Source: a bacterium (GTDB lineage: Bacteria; Bacteroidota; Ignavibacteria; Kapaibacteriales; UBA2268). Taken from it: 64,000 nt of DNA. Where the stretch lies: contig JANJTB010000021.1 in the NCBI GenBank assembly GCA_024711295.1, positions 1 to 64,000 on the forward strand. Direction: 5' to 3'. Positions 6,676 to 14,581 of the stretch are shown one piece after another. The notes below the pieces were generated by a model. That model did no database searches. It had not been told where the DNA came from and worked only from the letters and a program-made list of their open reading frames with translations. Numbering within the stretch: the stretch's first letter is position 1; each line of letters starts with the position of its first letter. The position numbers were made by a program, and so were the translations under genes.

Positions 6676-7764
6676 ATGAGTCAAGAATCTGCACTTTTAA
6701 GTAAGTTTAAGCTAGGAAATATTGAGTTAAAGAATAGAGTTGTAATGGCGCCCATGACAAGAAGCAGGGCTTTTACAGAGAATATACCGCACGAAAAGGC
6801 GTCGCTGTATTACAAACAAAGAGCAAGTGCCGGGCTTATAATTACTGAGGGTACCCAAGTATCTCCGCAAGGAATTGGGTACCTTTGGACACCGGGTATC
6901 TATACCAGAGAGCAAATTAAAGCCTGGGAGAAAATTGTAAATGAAGTTCATGATGCTGAGGGTAAAATATTTTTACAGCTATGGCACGTCGGAAGAATTT
7001 CTCATCCAGACTTACTAGGTGGTATGCAACCTATGGCTCCATCATCAATAAAAGCTTTGGGTAAGACATTTACTCAAAATGGATGGCAGGATCTTGCAGA
7101 ACCTAAAATGATGACTAGACAAGATATAAAACAAACTATTGATGATTTCAGAAAAGCTGCAAATAATGCTAGAGAAGCTGGATTTGATGGTGTTGACTTA
7201 CACGGAGCTTTTGGATATTTGATTGACCAGTTTATTCAGACCGGAACAAATATTCGAACTGATGAGTATGGGGGTAACATTCAAAACAGAAGTAGATTTT
7301 TGCTAGAATTAATTGAAAGTGTATTAGAAGTGTGGGGTGATTACAAAGTAGGTATTAAATTATCTCCTTCTAATAGATTTAATGATATGCAAGATGATAA
7401 CCCAAAAGAAAACTTTTTTTACCTGATTGATAAGCTTAATGATTATAAGTTGGCTTACCTGCACCTTATGGAACCTCAAACAGATGTAAGTGAGTTAAAT
7501 GGATATGTTACCAATGTGGCTGAATATTTCAGACCTATCTACAAAGGCACGATAATAAGTAATGCAGGGCATAGTTTTGAGAGTGGCGAATCATTCATTA
7601 ACAGTAATAAAGCAGATTTGATTTCATTTGGTTCATTGTTTATTTCTAATCCTGACTTGGTAAATAGATTCAGAAATTCATACCCACTTACCCAACCGGA
7701 CAAAAAGACCTTTTACGGTGGCGACGAAAGAGGATATATTGATTACCCCGAATACACAGAATAA
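6676..7764 (+). CDS. Old Yellow Enzyme homologue (alkene reductase-like), atypical
   Basis: The 362-residue TIM-barrel protein aligns along its length with OYE/NemA flavoenzymes: LGNIELKNRVVMAPMTRSRA, the TEGTQVSPQG.GY loop, LQLWHVGRISHPD and FDGVDLHGAFGYLIDQF. These enzymes use FMN and NAD(P)H to reduce activated C=C bonds. Several positions deviate from the norm: the second residue of the substrate-binding pair is Phe (HGAF instead of HGAN/HGAH), the usual GVRLSP Arg is Lys (GIKLSP), and FGRPFI has become FGSLFI, with AGH in place of GGY. FMN binding or activity may be altered. GTGG ribosome binding site; 25 bases after yceI. Confidence 0.85.
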   Translation: MSQESALLSKFKLGNIELKNRVVMAPMTRSRAFTENIPHEKASLYYKQRASAGLIITEGTQVSPQGIGYLWTPGIYTREQIKAWEKIVNEVHDAEGKIFLQLWHVGRISHPDLLGGMQPMAPSSIKALGKTFTQNGWQDLAEPKMMTRQDIKQTIDDFRKAANNAREAGFDGVDLHGAFGYLIDQFIQTGTNIRTDEYGGNIQNRSRFLLELIESVLEVWGDYKVGIKLSPSNRFNDMQDDNPKENFFYLIDKLNDYKLAYLHLMEPQTDVSELNGYVTNVAEYFRPIYKGTIISNAGHSFESGESFINSNKADLISFGSLFISNPDLVNRFRNSYPLTQPDKKTFYGGDERGYIDYPEYTE

Positions 7765-7774
7765 CTTAAAAAAA

Positions 7775-7803
7775 ATGCCCATTACCAATTGAATAACGGG
7801 CAT
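7775..7803. terminator. Shared terminator between OYE gene and hydA
   Basis: ATGCCC (7775-7780) and GGGCAT (7798-7803) form the base of a stem that continues imperfectly inward (ATTA/TAAT-like). A run of A precedes it on the plus strand, giving a U run for leftward transcripts. It lies between two convergent genes. Confidence 0.5.
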
Positions 7804-7828
7804 ACTTATATTAGAGAATATTCAAGTT

Positions 7829-9619
7829 TTAGTATCTGTTGCGCTTTGTATAGTGTGTATGCAATAATTTATGTGACATGTGACCCAGAGGTCCGTCAAC
7901 CAAAAATTCTTCATATATTTTCTTGATTTCCGGATTCTCATGAGATTTGCGGATTGGTTTGCCTGCATCCTCATCATAAATTGCCTTAATTCTTTTCTTT
8001 CTTACGTCGTCATTTGTGGGTATGGGCTGGCCTCCGCCACCTATACAACCACCAGGACATGCCATAACCTCAATAAAGTGGTATGGTGAAGTACCTGCTT
8101 CGATTTGCTCCATGATGATTCTTGCATTTTTTAGCCCATGAGCTACAGCCACTTTCAGTTCTACACCTTCGAGGAAATTCCATTCAGGCAGACAATTATC
8201 AATGAGAATTCCAGCTTCCTTAATTCCTTCTAAGCCTCTGACAGGAGTTATATTAAGTTTTTCGAACGGAACATCTCTTCCAGTAATTATTTCATAAGCT
8301 GTTCTAAGGGCAGCTTCCATTACACCACCTGTAGCACCAAATATCACAGCAGCACCGGTTGAATCACCCATTAGTGAGTCAAAATCTGAATCTATCAATT
8401 CTTTGAAATCAACACCTGCTTGTTTTATCATGTGTCCAATTTCTCTTGTTGTTAGCCCTGCATCTATATCCTGATATCCGCTTGATTTCATCTCAGGTCT
8501 GTTTGCTTCGAATTTCTTAGCAGCACAAGGCATCGCAGCAACGCTGACAATGTTTTCAGGCTCAATACCCATTTTTTCAGCTAAATATGTTTTTGATAGA
8601 GCACCAAACATTTGTTGTGGTGATTTACAAGTTGATAGATGAGCAAGCTTATCAGGGTACATGTGCTCAATGAACTTCACCCAACCCGGAGAGCATGATG
8701 TTATCATCGGCAGAGCTACTTCTTCCTTGTTAACTAGTGCTTTTTTCAGTCTCATTAGCAGTTCATTACCTTCTTCAATAATTGTAAGGTCAGCAGTGTA
8801 ATTGGTATCGAGAACCATATTAAATCCAATTTGCTTAAGTGCTGAAACCATTTTGCCAGTTACACTGGCACCGGGCCCATAACCAAGCATTTCACCAATC
8901 GCAACCCTAACAGAAGGAGCTGTATTAATAATTACCTTCTTTTTCTCGTCACCTATTGCATTCCAAATGTCATCATAATATCTTCTCTCAGTCAATGCAC
9001 CTGTAGGACAATGGATAACGCACTGTCCGCAATTAACACATACAACCTCATTCATAGGCAAATCCATGAATGTAGAGATTTTCATATCCTTGCCTTTATG
9101 TGCAACTGTAATTGCGTTAACATGCTGAAGCTCGGAGCAAGTTCTGACGCATCTCTGGCACCTTACACACTTGCTGTCATCTTTCTCGATAGACCATGAT
9201 GACTTATCTATTCTTAAATGCTCAGGTTTGAGAATACTCATATATATATCATTATCAATGTTATACTCCGAGGCCAATGCCTGTAGCTCACAATTAGTAC
9301 TTCTATAGCAAGTAGTACACTGGGTATTATGCTCAGATACTAATAGTGCAATAAGGTCTCGTCTAGCATTTCTTACCTTTGGAGTATTAGTTTTGATTTT
9401 CATACCCTGTTCGCAAGGAGTTGCACAACTGGCAATAAGTGTCCTGTAACCCTCTGCTTCAACAACACAAACTCTGCAATTACCTGCAACACAAAGGTCT
9501 TCATGATAGCAAAGAGTAGGTATTCTAATATTAATTTTCTTTGCAGCTTCTAATATTGAAGTACCCCTATCTACACTGACATCTATACCGTTAATTGTCA
9601 AACTGATTATATTTTCCAT
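7829..9619 (-). CDS. hydA: [FeFe]-hydrogenase catalytic subunit HydA
   Basis: The 596-residue protein makes or oxidises H2. In order: a 2Fe-2S plant-type domain (Cys37, 48, 51, 65), a His-ligated 4Fe-4S site (EHNTQC..C, Cys101, 104, 110), two 4Fe-4S clusters (Cys151-161 and Cys194-204), and the H-cluster domain with all three signatures: TSCSPGW (Cys309), MPCAAKKFE (Cys365) and ECMACPGGC-type VMACPGGCIGGGGQP (Cys521, Cys525). The short C-terminal region ends by residue 596, so this is the group A trimeric type. It is the last gene of an operon after NuoE- and NuoF-like partners, 28 bases behind the latter. HydEFG maturases, needed for activity, are not in the window. Confidence 0.93.
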   Translation of the reverse strand: MENIISLTINGIDVSVDRGTSILEAAKKINIRIPTLCYHEDLCVAGNCRVCVVEAEGYRTLIASCATPCEQGMKIKTNTPKVRNARRDLIALLVSEHNTQCTTCYRSTNCELQALASEYNIDNDIYMSILKPEHLRIDKSSWSIEKDDSKCVRCQRCVRTCSELQHVNAITVAHKGKDMKISTFMDLPMNEVVCVNCGQCVIHCPTGALTERRYYDDIWNAIGDEKKKVIINTAPSVRVAIGEMLGYGPGASVTGKMVSALKQIGFNMVLDTNYTADLTIIEEGNELLMRLKKALVNKEEVALPMITSCSPGWVKFIEHMYPDKLAHLSTCKSPQQMFGALSKTYLAEKMGIEPENIVSVAAMPCAAKKFEANRPEMKSSGYQDIDAGLTTREIGHMIKQAGVDFKELIDSDFDSLMGDSTGAAVIFGATGGVMEAALRTAYEIITGRDVPFEKLNITPVRGLEGIKEAGILIDNCLPEWNFLEGVELKVAVAHGLKNARIIMEQIEAGTSPYHFIEVMACPGGCIGGGGQPIPTNDDVRKKRIKAIYDEDAGKPIRKSHENPEIKKIYEEFLVDGPLGHMSHKLLHTHYTKRNRY

Positions 9620-9647
9620 AATTTTATTCTTTATTAATATTTACAAA

Positions 9648-10829
9648 TTAGTAAATCATCTCTTCACGGAAATTCTCAACTATTGATGAGAAAGAATTTG
9701 CAACTGATTGTCCCAGACCACATTTAGCAGTGATTTTCATGGTTTCAGTAAGCTTTAATAACTGGTCAAGATACTCAGGTGGCCTGATACCCCTCTTAAC
9801 TGCATCTATGCCTTTTTTCAACTGCTGGCAGCCGATTCGACAAGGTGTACACTGCCCACATGATTCTTCTTCGAAAAATTCTAGATAATTCTCTAACACA
9901 TGGTACATTGACCTTGAAGAATTAAACAGCATCATTGACCCACCGGTTGGCAAGTTATCTCCATCTAAACCGGCTTTGTAACCAATTGTTGTCTGACTAA
10001 ATTTTTTACGTGGGACACAAAATCCGGAGGCCCCTCCTACTTGCACTGCCTTAGTATCGCCATCACCAAATTCTTTTACGAATTCTTCCAATGACAAACC
10101 AAACTCTAAGTCATAAATTCCTGCTCTTGGTGTATCACCTGATACTGAGAAGAGCTTAGATCCATGAGAGTCCTGAATACCTAATTTCTTAAACTGGTCG
10201 GGCCCAATCTTACAAACCATCATTGCAGATACTAAAGTTTCTACATTATTTACAACAGTTGGCTTGCCAAATAACCCTTCATTTGTTGGAAATGGTGGCT
10301 TGTTGCGAGGCTCTCCCCTTTTACCTTCAATGGAGTTAAGCAAGGCAGTCTCTTCACCACATACATAAGCACCGCTACCTAAGAAAATTTCTACTCTAAA
10401 ATCTAATCCTAATTTATCGCAATATGTATGGAACTCATCAATTTGATCATTTAATTGTGCAACAAGAAATTTATATTCACCTCTGAGATAAATATAACCT
10501 TTTTTTGCTCCAATTACTTTAGCGCAAATACCCATACCTGATAAGACTTTTCTGGGAACCTTAGTTAGTATTTCCCTATCTTTGAAAGTCCCGGGTTCGC
10601 CTTCATCTGCATTACATATAACATACTTTTCTTCCGAGGGTACCTGAGCAGCGAATTTCCATTTAAGTCCGGTTAAGAATCCTGCTCCACCTCTACCTTT
10701 CAATCCTGAATCAATTAAGTCCTGAATAATGTCTTTATTAGGACGTTCCATAGCACCTGCTAATATTTTGTATTTTTCAGGGTGATAATTGCCTAGAATG
10801 ACATCTACCCTTTTTAATCTATCTGACAT
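9648..10829 (-). CDS. hydB: NuoF/HydB-like NADH-binding hydrogenase subunit
   Basis: This 393-residue flavoprotein binds NADH and FMN and passes electrons to HydA. Visible motifs are GRGGAGFLTGLKW (NADH), ICNADEGEPGTFKDR (FMN), GAYVCGEETALLNSIEG, and the 4Fe-4S site SCGQCTPCRIGCQQ with a later Cys (AKCGLG). It has only the NuoF core: the N-terminal thioredoxin-like 2Fe-2S domain and the C-terminal 2x[4Fe-4S] domain of the long HydB of Thermotoga are absent. It lies 9 bases after hydC. As the other complex I subunits are missing here, it is a hydrogenase partner rather than nuoF. Confidence 0.88.
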   Translation of the reverse strand: MSDRLKRVDVILGNYHPEKYKILAGAMERPNKDIIQDLIDSGLKGRGGAGFLTGLKWKFAAQVPSEEKYVICNADEGEPGTFKDREILTKVPRKVLSGMGICAKVIGAKKGYIYLRGEYKFLVAQLNDQIDEFHTYCDKLGLDFRVEIFLGSGAYVCGEETALLNSIEGKRGEPRNKPPFPTNEGLFGKPTVVNNVETLVSAMMVCKIGPDQFKKLGIQDSHGSKLFSVSGDTPRAGIYDLEFGLSLEEFVKEFGDGDTKAVQVGGASGFCVPRKKFSQTTIGYKAGLDGDNLPTGGSMMLFNSSRSMYHVLENYLEFFEEESCGQCTPCRIGCQQLKKGIDAVKRGIRPPEYLDQLLKLTETMKITAKCGLGQSVANSFSSIVENFREEMIY

Positions 10830-10838
10830 AATAAGCTC

Positions 10839-11306
10839 CTAATTTTTATTTTTGTAAATAGCTATAATTTCCCTGACTCTTTCAGGTGTCAGATCGGTAA
10901 ATACTTCATCATTAATAAGCATCGCAGGACCCATGTGGCACCACCCCAAACAATTTGTATAAAGCAAAGAAAACTTTCTGTTTAAAGTTGTCTCCCCTAT
11001 TTTAATCTTCAACAAATTTTCCAGTGTTTCGATGATACCTGATTTATTGTGCATTTCACAAACTATGGTTTTGCATACACGTATTACATATTTACCACGT
11101 GGGACGGTATCAATGAATGAGTAAAAGGTTGCTTTCCCATATACATCAGCTGTAGAAATATCAAGTTGCTTTGCTATTTCTACCATTGCATCATCTGATA
11201 CATAATGCTCTGTTCGTTGGATGTCTTGAAGAATAGGTAGCATAGACTCTCGACTTCTTCCATAAGTATCAACCAACTTTTCGACAAGCTCTTTGGTATG
11301 AGGCAT
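10839..11306 (-). CDS. hydC: NuoE/HydC-like 2Fe-2S hydrogenase subunit
   Basis: The 155-residue thioredoxin-fold protein has the two cysteine pairs of NuoE: CKTIVC and, 36 residues on, CLGWC, which hold a 2Fe-2S cluster. The N-terminal helical part (LPILQDIQRTEHYVSDDAMVEIAKQL then YGKATFYSF) is standard. It is first in the operon with hydB and hydA, and shuttles electrons between the flavin subunit and HydA. Whether the complex bifurcates (ferredoxin plus NADH) cannot be read from the sequence. The AT-rich 250-base gap upstream carries the promoter. Confidence 0.88.
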   Translation of the reverse strand: MPHTKELVEKLVDTYGRSRESMLPILQDIQRTEHYVSDDAMVEIAKQLDISTADVYGKATFYSFIDTVPRGKYVIRVCKTIVCEMHNKSGIIETLENLLKIKIGETTLNRKFSLLYTNCLGWCHMGPAMLINDEVFTDLTPERVREIIAIYKNKN

Positions 11307-11543
11307 AAAATATCACCGTTGTTTAATGTGAAAAATCATAAAATTTATTTGAAAAATTTGTTTATTTTTCATTACTAATATAATATTATGCTACAATATA
11401 TCCAAATTATATTACTAATTTATCTTTATTTTATTTTTTATACATATATTATGTTATATTTTTATCATTATGATATATTTTACTAGTGCTTAAATTGCTA
11501 ATAATATTTTAATTTTATGATGTGAAAATAAAAGTAATTGTGT

Positions 11544-11551
11544 TATTTTTG
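11544..11551 (+). promoter_or_regulatory. Possible Bacteroidota -7 box for tRNA-Pro
   Basis: TATTTTTG fits TAnnTTTG and ends 8 bases before the mature tRNA start, a suitable distance for a transcript beginning a few bases upstream. No convincing -33 TTTG is seen, so this is tentative. Confidence 0.3.
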
Positions 11552-11559
11552 CATTGACT

Positions 11560-11633
11560 CGGTGTGTAGCGCAGCCCGGTAGCGTACTTCGTTCGGGACG
11601 AAGGGGTCGCAGGTTCAAATCCTGTCACACCGA
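11560..11633 (+). tRNA. tRNA-Pro(CGG)
   Basis: A 74-nt cloverleaf: acceptor CGGTGTG/CACACCG, D arm GCGC..GCGT, anticodon stem CTTCG/CGAAG with loop TTCGGGA (anticodon CGG), and T arm CGCAGG/CCTG with TTCAAAT. The anticodon arm CTTCGTTCGGGACGAAG is the same as in E. coli tRNA-Pro(CGG). C1-G72 is the proline hallmark. CCA is not encoded. It is divergent from the hydrogenase operon. Confidence 0.95.
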
Positions 11634-11944
11634 CTATTTATTTTTATTTGTAAAGACTTACAATCCTTTCTTGACATTAATTACTAACATTTTCTGATTA
11701 ATATTCAAATTATTACTCTAAAACAGATAAGAATTACAAAGTAATTAGTGAGAGTTGTCAAAACAAAACAGCTGCAGTTTTACGATAGTTACATAAGCGG
11801 AATCGTTTAATAAAATTTGTTTCATTTTTATTTCTTTCTAAAAAATAATTTATGGAAAGTATTTATACCATTACTATTCTATTTTGCTATTCTTTTTTGT
11901 TAGAACAATGTAATTAATAGGAAATTTTTGCTCAAGATTCGGAA
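11634..11944. other. 311-base gap, no gene seen
   Basis: AT-rich, with stops in all frames. It lies between tRNA-Pro and the end of a leftward glycosyltransferase operon. The only structure noticed is a small palindrome AATTAC-AAA-GTAATT at 11732-11746. No clear terminator for either neighbour. Confidence 0.5.
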
Positions 11945-12712
11945 TTATTTCATTAAAATCTTATAAAGAAGTATATTTTTTTTCATGTTCATTTTTTTTA
12001 AAAATTTAATCAACAAATTGTTGGTGTACCTGTCTGTAACAAAATCAGCTTCTTTGAACTGGATATCAAATGAAGTTTCACTTTTTGAAGTATCATGTCT
12101 TCTGAAACCAGATAAATATTCCCTTACAACAAATGGTTTACTTTTCATGGCAAATCTCAACCAAAGATCATAATCCATAGCATAATGTAATTCTTTATCA
12201 ATCCAGCCACATTCTTTAATCAAAGATTTTCGCATAAATACAGCAGGTTGCGAAATATAATCCTCAAACAAGAAAAAGTTGAAATTAAAGTAATTTAAAA
12301 AGAAATTTTTGTATTTTGTCAACCATTTTTTGATTTCCTTATTATTCTCATCTACAATTTTGCAATATCCAACTATCCATTCTACCTCAGGTTGTTTTTC
12401 AAAGATACTCATTACCTTTATCAAGGTACCATCAAGATAGTAATCATCTGAGTTTAACCAACCGATAATTTCTCCAGTAGCTAAATTTAATCCTTTTATT
12501 AGAGCATCTGATTGCCCCTCGTCCTTTTCAGATATCCAGGTTAAATTATGTTTGCTGTTTATTAAAACTTTAATTGTATCATCATTTGAACCTCCATCAA
12601 TAATGATATGCTCAAGTTCGTGAAAATTTATTTTTTGTTCATGAATACTATTGATACACATAGTAAGAAATTTTGCTTGATTAAATGATGGTGTCAGTAT
12701 TGATATTTTCAT
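11945..12712 (-). CDS. Family 2 glycosyltransferase
   Basis: This 255-residue GT-A enzyme transfers a sugar from a nucleotide donor. Motifs: SILTPSFNQAKFL at the N-terminus, IIIDGGSNDDT, GQSDALIKGLNLATGEIIGWLNSDD (the metal-binding DxD equivalent at NSDD) and YAMDYDLWLRFA near residue 190, which carries the catalytic acidic residue. No membrane segments, so it acts at the cytoplasmic face, presumably on a surface polysaccharide. It is the third gene of a leftward trio, 1 base behind the next one. The acceptor is unknown. Confidence 0.88.
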   Translation of the reverse strand: MKISILTPSFNQAKFLTMCINSIHEQKINFHELEHIIIDGGSNDDTIKVLINSKHNLTWISEKDEGQSDALIKGLNLATGEIIGWLNSDDYYLDGTLIKVMSIFEKQPEVEWIVGYCKIVDENNKEIKKWLTKYKNFFLNYFNFNFFLFEDYISQPAVFMRKSLIKECGWIDKELHYAMDYDLWLRFAMKSKPFVVREYLSGFRRHDTSKSETSFDIQFKEADFVTDRYTNNLLIKFLKKMNMKKNILLYKILMK

Positions 12713-12713
12713 A

Positions 12714-13532
12714 TTATCTCATTATAATAGATTTAATTAAAAAAAATACTTTTAAAATGATAATTTCCAAAAAGGAGATACTTCTTAATGAATTGACTTT
12801 TGCGAAGTGATCCGATTGAACTTTAATCTTGTGTAAAAAGTAGAAAAATTTTGGAATTCTGAAAATTATATTTCTAGCACCGACAACATTCCCATAATGC
12901 TGTCTGTAATACATTGTTTTAGTATCGAAGTAGTCTATAATTCCGAAATATGAAGCATTAAGGCTAATCCACCAATCATGCATTGATGCTTCTTTGGGTA
13001 TAGGCAAGATCAAATCTTTCAATTCTTTATTTAGAACAATCGAACAACCTGTAACATTGTTTGAAGTCAGATAATATAATGTAGATTTAACTTTTGGATT
13101 TAATCCCAACTTCTTCCAAAATGATGGCGAAACAATATTTAATTTTTGATCTGTTACATAAATATCTGAATGAATTAAAATTGGTTTATCTGGATATTTT
13201 TTTTCTACATCAGTAATTTTGTTATAAAAAAGTTCTAATTTGTTGCACAGCCAAACATCATCTTGATCACAAAGAGCAATATATTTGCTTTTAGAAATTT
13301 TCATCAATTCCCCAAAACTCAACATTGGTCCCAAATTATCATTTGATTCTATTAACTCAATTCTATTAGGATAGTTTTGAATGTAATTTTTTATTATTGA
13401 TAAAGTTGCGTCATTAGACCCGTCATCTCTGATTATAACTTTCCAATTTGAATAACTTTGATTAATAATTGAATCTAATTGTTCAGCTAAATATTTTTCG
13501 CCATTATATGTAGAAATAAGTATATCGAACAT
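12714..13532 (-). CDS. Family 2 glycosyltransferase (rhamnosyltransferase-like)
   Basis: The 272-residue GT-A protein begins with MFDILISTYNGEKYLAEQLDSI, then VIIRDDGSNDAT and ALCDQDDVWL, the DQDDVW motif common in rhamnosyltransferase-like GT2 enzymes of O-antigen clusters. MHDWWISLNA provides the later conserved acidic/aromatic block. The C-terminus has a short amphipathic/hydrophobic tail. It begins 3 bases after the restored stop of the upstream frameshifted glycosyltransferase, so the three genes form one operon. Donor sugar not determinable. Confidence 0.88.
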   Translation of the reverse strand: MFDILISTYNGEKYLAEQLDSIINQSYSNWKVIIRDDGSNDATLSIIKNYIQNYPNRIELIESNDNLGPMLSFGELMKISKSKYIALCDQDDVWLCNKLELFYNKITDVEKKYPDKPILIHSDIYVTDQKLNIVSPSFWKKLGLNPKVKSTLYYLTSNNVTGCSIVLNKELKDLILPIPKEASMHDWWISLNASYFGIIDYFDTKTMYYRQHYGNVVGARNIIFRIPKFFYFLHKIKVQSDHFAKVNSLRSISFLEIIILKVFFLIKSIIMR

Positions 13533-13535
13533 AAA

Positions 13536-13668
13536 TTAATGTTTAAACCTGCCAAAGTTTGAATTAAAATAATCCATGACTCCCCTTTTGAAATGAAAGA
13601 GTTTTTGCTTTTTCTCTTTTTCGAATATAATAATCACTATCATTTTTGATATAAACAGCCTTATTACA
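13536..13668 (-). pseudogene. Out-of-frame C-terminal tail of the GT2 gene
   Basis: In the shifted frame this region reads VIRLFISKMIVIIIFEKEKK, QKLFHFKRGVMDYF, then SNFGRFKH and TAA (13536-13538). This is the normal end of rhamnosyltransferase-type GT2 proteins, whose C-terminus typically has a hydrophobic helix with a charged segment and ends in a G(R/K)FG(R/K) type motif. The restored protein would be about 285 residues. Either the gene is broken, or the homopolymer reflects a sequencing slip or phase-variable tract. Confidence 0.75.
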
Positions 13669-14394
13669 TTAAAAACATATAAAGGAAATGTTTTTGTAAT
13701 ATGTAGTCCAGATGTAAAGATTGTTCCTTGTCATATAATAAATTCTGACAGGTGGATGTGTTTTGTGATATATATTAAAAATTAATTTCTCAGGTATTCC
13801 TAAATTATGATTTAAAAATATATTATCAAAATATGCGATATTATATCCATATTGATTTAATCTCAAACAATAGTCGTTATCTACCTCATCAATAAATAGT
13901 GTTGAATTAAAACCACCTATTTGTTTAAAAATATCAAGGTTAACAATAGCCCCTGAAGAAATTGTCGTTAATTTGAATTTTAGCTTAACTTCACTAAGTA
14001 TATTGCATTTTTTGTTATCCGTATAGTTTAAAGAATATAATCCGATATTGCTTTTTTCAATATTCATACTTACATTATATATATAATTTTGGATACAAAG
14101 TGAACTAAAAGAACTATCCTGGTCCATTGTTAAAATAAATTTGTAACCATCTGCGATTGCCTTATTACAAGCAATATTAAAAGCATGAGCGACACCTAAG
14201 TTTTCGTAATTTGGCAAATATTCAATTTTGTCACAAAATTCAAATAGATGTCCATAATCATCCTCTGAATTATCTACTACATAAAGAATGTCAATATATT
14301 CAATATAAGTATTAATATTATGAACGATTTCATCAATTTGTCCTTGGTAATTATATACTACGACACAAGCGCTAAGTTTCATTTGTATATTCAT
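13669..14394 (-). CDS. Family 2 glycosyltransferase, C-terminus lost by frameshift
   Basis: The open frame codes for 241 residues of a rhamnosyltransferase-like GT2: SACVVVYNYQGQI, VVDNSEDD, NLGVAHAFNIACNKAI, TMDQDSSF, GGFNSTLFIDEVDNDYCLRL (the FIDxVDxE-like block) and the HPPVRIYYMTRNNLYI segment. It stops early at ICF-TAA in a run of five T (plus-strand A at 13671-13675). Removing one T restores 45 further residues of the expected helical, basic C-terminus and a stop 3 bases before the next gene. A start two codons earlier than MKLSAC is taken (MNIQMKL). It is first of the trio. Confidence 0.8.
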   Translation of the reverse strand: MNIQMKLSACVVVYNYQGQIDEIVHNINTYIEYIDILYVVDNSEDDYGHLFEFCDKIEYLPNYENLGVAHAFNIACNKAIADGYKFILTMDQDSSFSSLCIQNYIYNVSMNIEKSNIGLYSLNYTDNKKCNILSEVKLKFKLTTISSGAIVNLDIFKQIGGFNSTLFIDEVDNDYCLRLNQYGYNIAYFDNIFLNHNLGIPEKLIFNIYHKTHPPVRIYYMTRNNLYIWTTYYKNISFICF

Positions 14395-14581
14395 TACTTC
14401 GTAAAAATATAATTAAATTAGAAAATCAGATTCACTAAAATAAACATTAAATATTTAGAATACAAATATTTTGATAGTTAGCCTCTCGATTTCTATACCC
14501 CAAAACATTTTAAAGATAATAATTATGTAACCGTCTATATTTAGTTAATCAAACAATATTAAATATTTTATAACCTTTTTT

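Noticed and set aside
9648-11306. NuoE/NuoF as part of respiratory complex I
   Set aside because: No other nuo genes follow; hydA completes the operon, so they are hydrogenase partners.
11307-11559. A Rex or FNR operator before the hydrogenase operon
   Set aside because: I looked for TTGTGA-N6-TCACAA and TTGAT-N4-ATCAA in the AT-rich gap and found no convincing site.
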